DNA from: a virus
Direction: 5' to 3' (one strand)
DNA: 22,611 nt
Virus record (IMG/VR): IMGVR_UViG_3300032342_000073
Coordinates: 1-22,611 of that record
In this document: piece by piece, positions 22,531 to 22,611 of the stretch
Numbering within the stretch: position 1 is the stretch's first letter
Layout of the letters: each line of letters begins with the position of its first letter
The notes under the pieces: generated by a model
Told to the model about the DNA's origin: nothing
What the model saw: only the letters and a program-made list of their open reading frames with translations
Database searches by the model: none
Position numbers and translations under genes: made by a program

Positions 22531-22611
22531 TTCAGCCTTGAGGCAGCGCCCTTCCCAATGGCTCATGTAATGCGCGATGGAGGGGCTTCGTATCGCCGCC
22601 TCAATGATGCA
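22375..22611 (-). CDS. Small Cys-rich protein, cut by right edge
   Basis: The frame is open to the edge. The ATG at 22566 gives 63 residues but has no ribosome site, and the 15 codons before it read naturally (CIIEAAIRSPSIAHY), so the true start may be outside the window. The C-terminal half has CGTC, then YCGHVP, CATVNF and CGAW, five cysteines with histidines that could hold a zinc ion. The LKAETALAAVRG helix is related at DNA level to repeats in the next gene. Function is unknown. The next gene starts inside its stop. Confidence 0.65.
   Translation of the reverse strand, partial: CIIEAAIRSPSIAHYMSHWEGRCLKAETALAAVRGRVCGTCRHQRANSVDYYPYCGHVPISCATVNFTCGAWAAKEQP

Noticed and set aside
1-22611. 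CRISPR arrays, tRNA genes, insertion sequences, attachment sites
   Set aside because: No regularly spaced repeats, cloverleaf sequences, transposase motifs or flanking duplications were seen; the repeats found are intragenic and follow codon phase.

Overview
This window is the structural half of a GC-rich, tailed-phage genome of the P22-like podovirus type, or a prophage or uncultivated relative of one. Every credible gene lies on the minus strand, so the operon reads from right to left. The backbone rests on five recognisable families in P22 order: large terminase (20332-21831), portal (16411-18882), scaffold (15233-16402, named by position and composition), P22-type coat (13949-15199), the gp4-like tail accessory factor (10135-10866) and the gp10-like DNA-stabilisation protein (8672-10132). 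No integrase, replication, lysis, tRNA or CRISPR sequence was seen, and nothing identifies the host beyond high GC and leaders typical of a bacterium with a Sec pathway.

Layout in transcription order. (1) 22611-20207: a Cys-rich small protein (cut by the right edge or starting at 22566), a CxxC/coiled-coil protein where a small terminase would be expected, a possible 16-codon linking ORF, the large terminase and a 42-residue protein. (2) 20116-18875: four small unrecognised proteins between terminase and portal. (3) 18882-13949: portal, scaffold and coat, the capsid core. (4) 13868-10885: five virion-type beta proteins or small proteins; three consecutive ones carry N-terminal export signals or membrane anchors. 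(5) 10866-8184: tail-neck proteins (gp4-like, gp10-like) and a beta-sandwich virion protein. (6) 8187-1: a GNAT-like acetyltransferase followed by five Ala/Pro-rich, helical proteins of growing size that occupy the place of the P22 ejection proteins (gp7, gp20, gp16). The last is at least 1191 residues, runs off the left edge and looks like a polyvalent protein delivered with the DNA.

Genes are packed with stop/start overlaps (mostly ATGA) or gaps of a few bases, so translational coupling probably sets their ratios. The exceptions are gaps around the coat gene and the gene after it, which hold strong hairpins, and a gap at 20117-20206. No convincing promoter was found, so transcription probably enters from the right of the window.

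The least expected features are the run of three virion-like proteins with export signals, an exact 11-residue (hendecad) periodicity in the portal tail and in two ejection-type proteins, the very large polyvalent protein and the acetyltransferase inside the ejection module. Family assignments come from reading the translated sequences without database searches.
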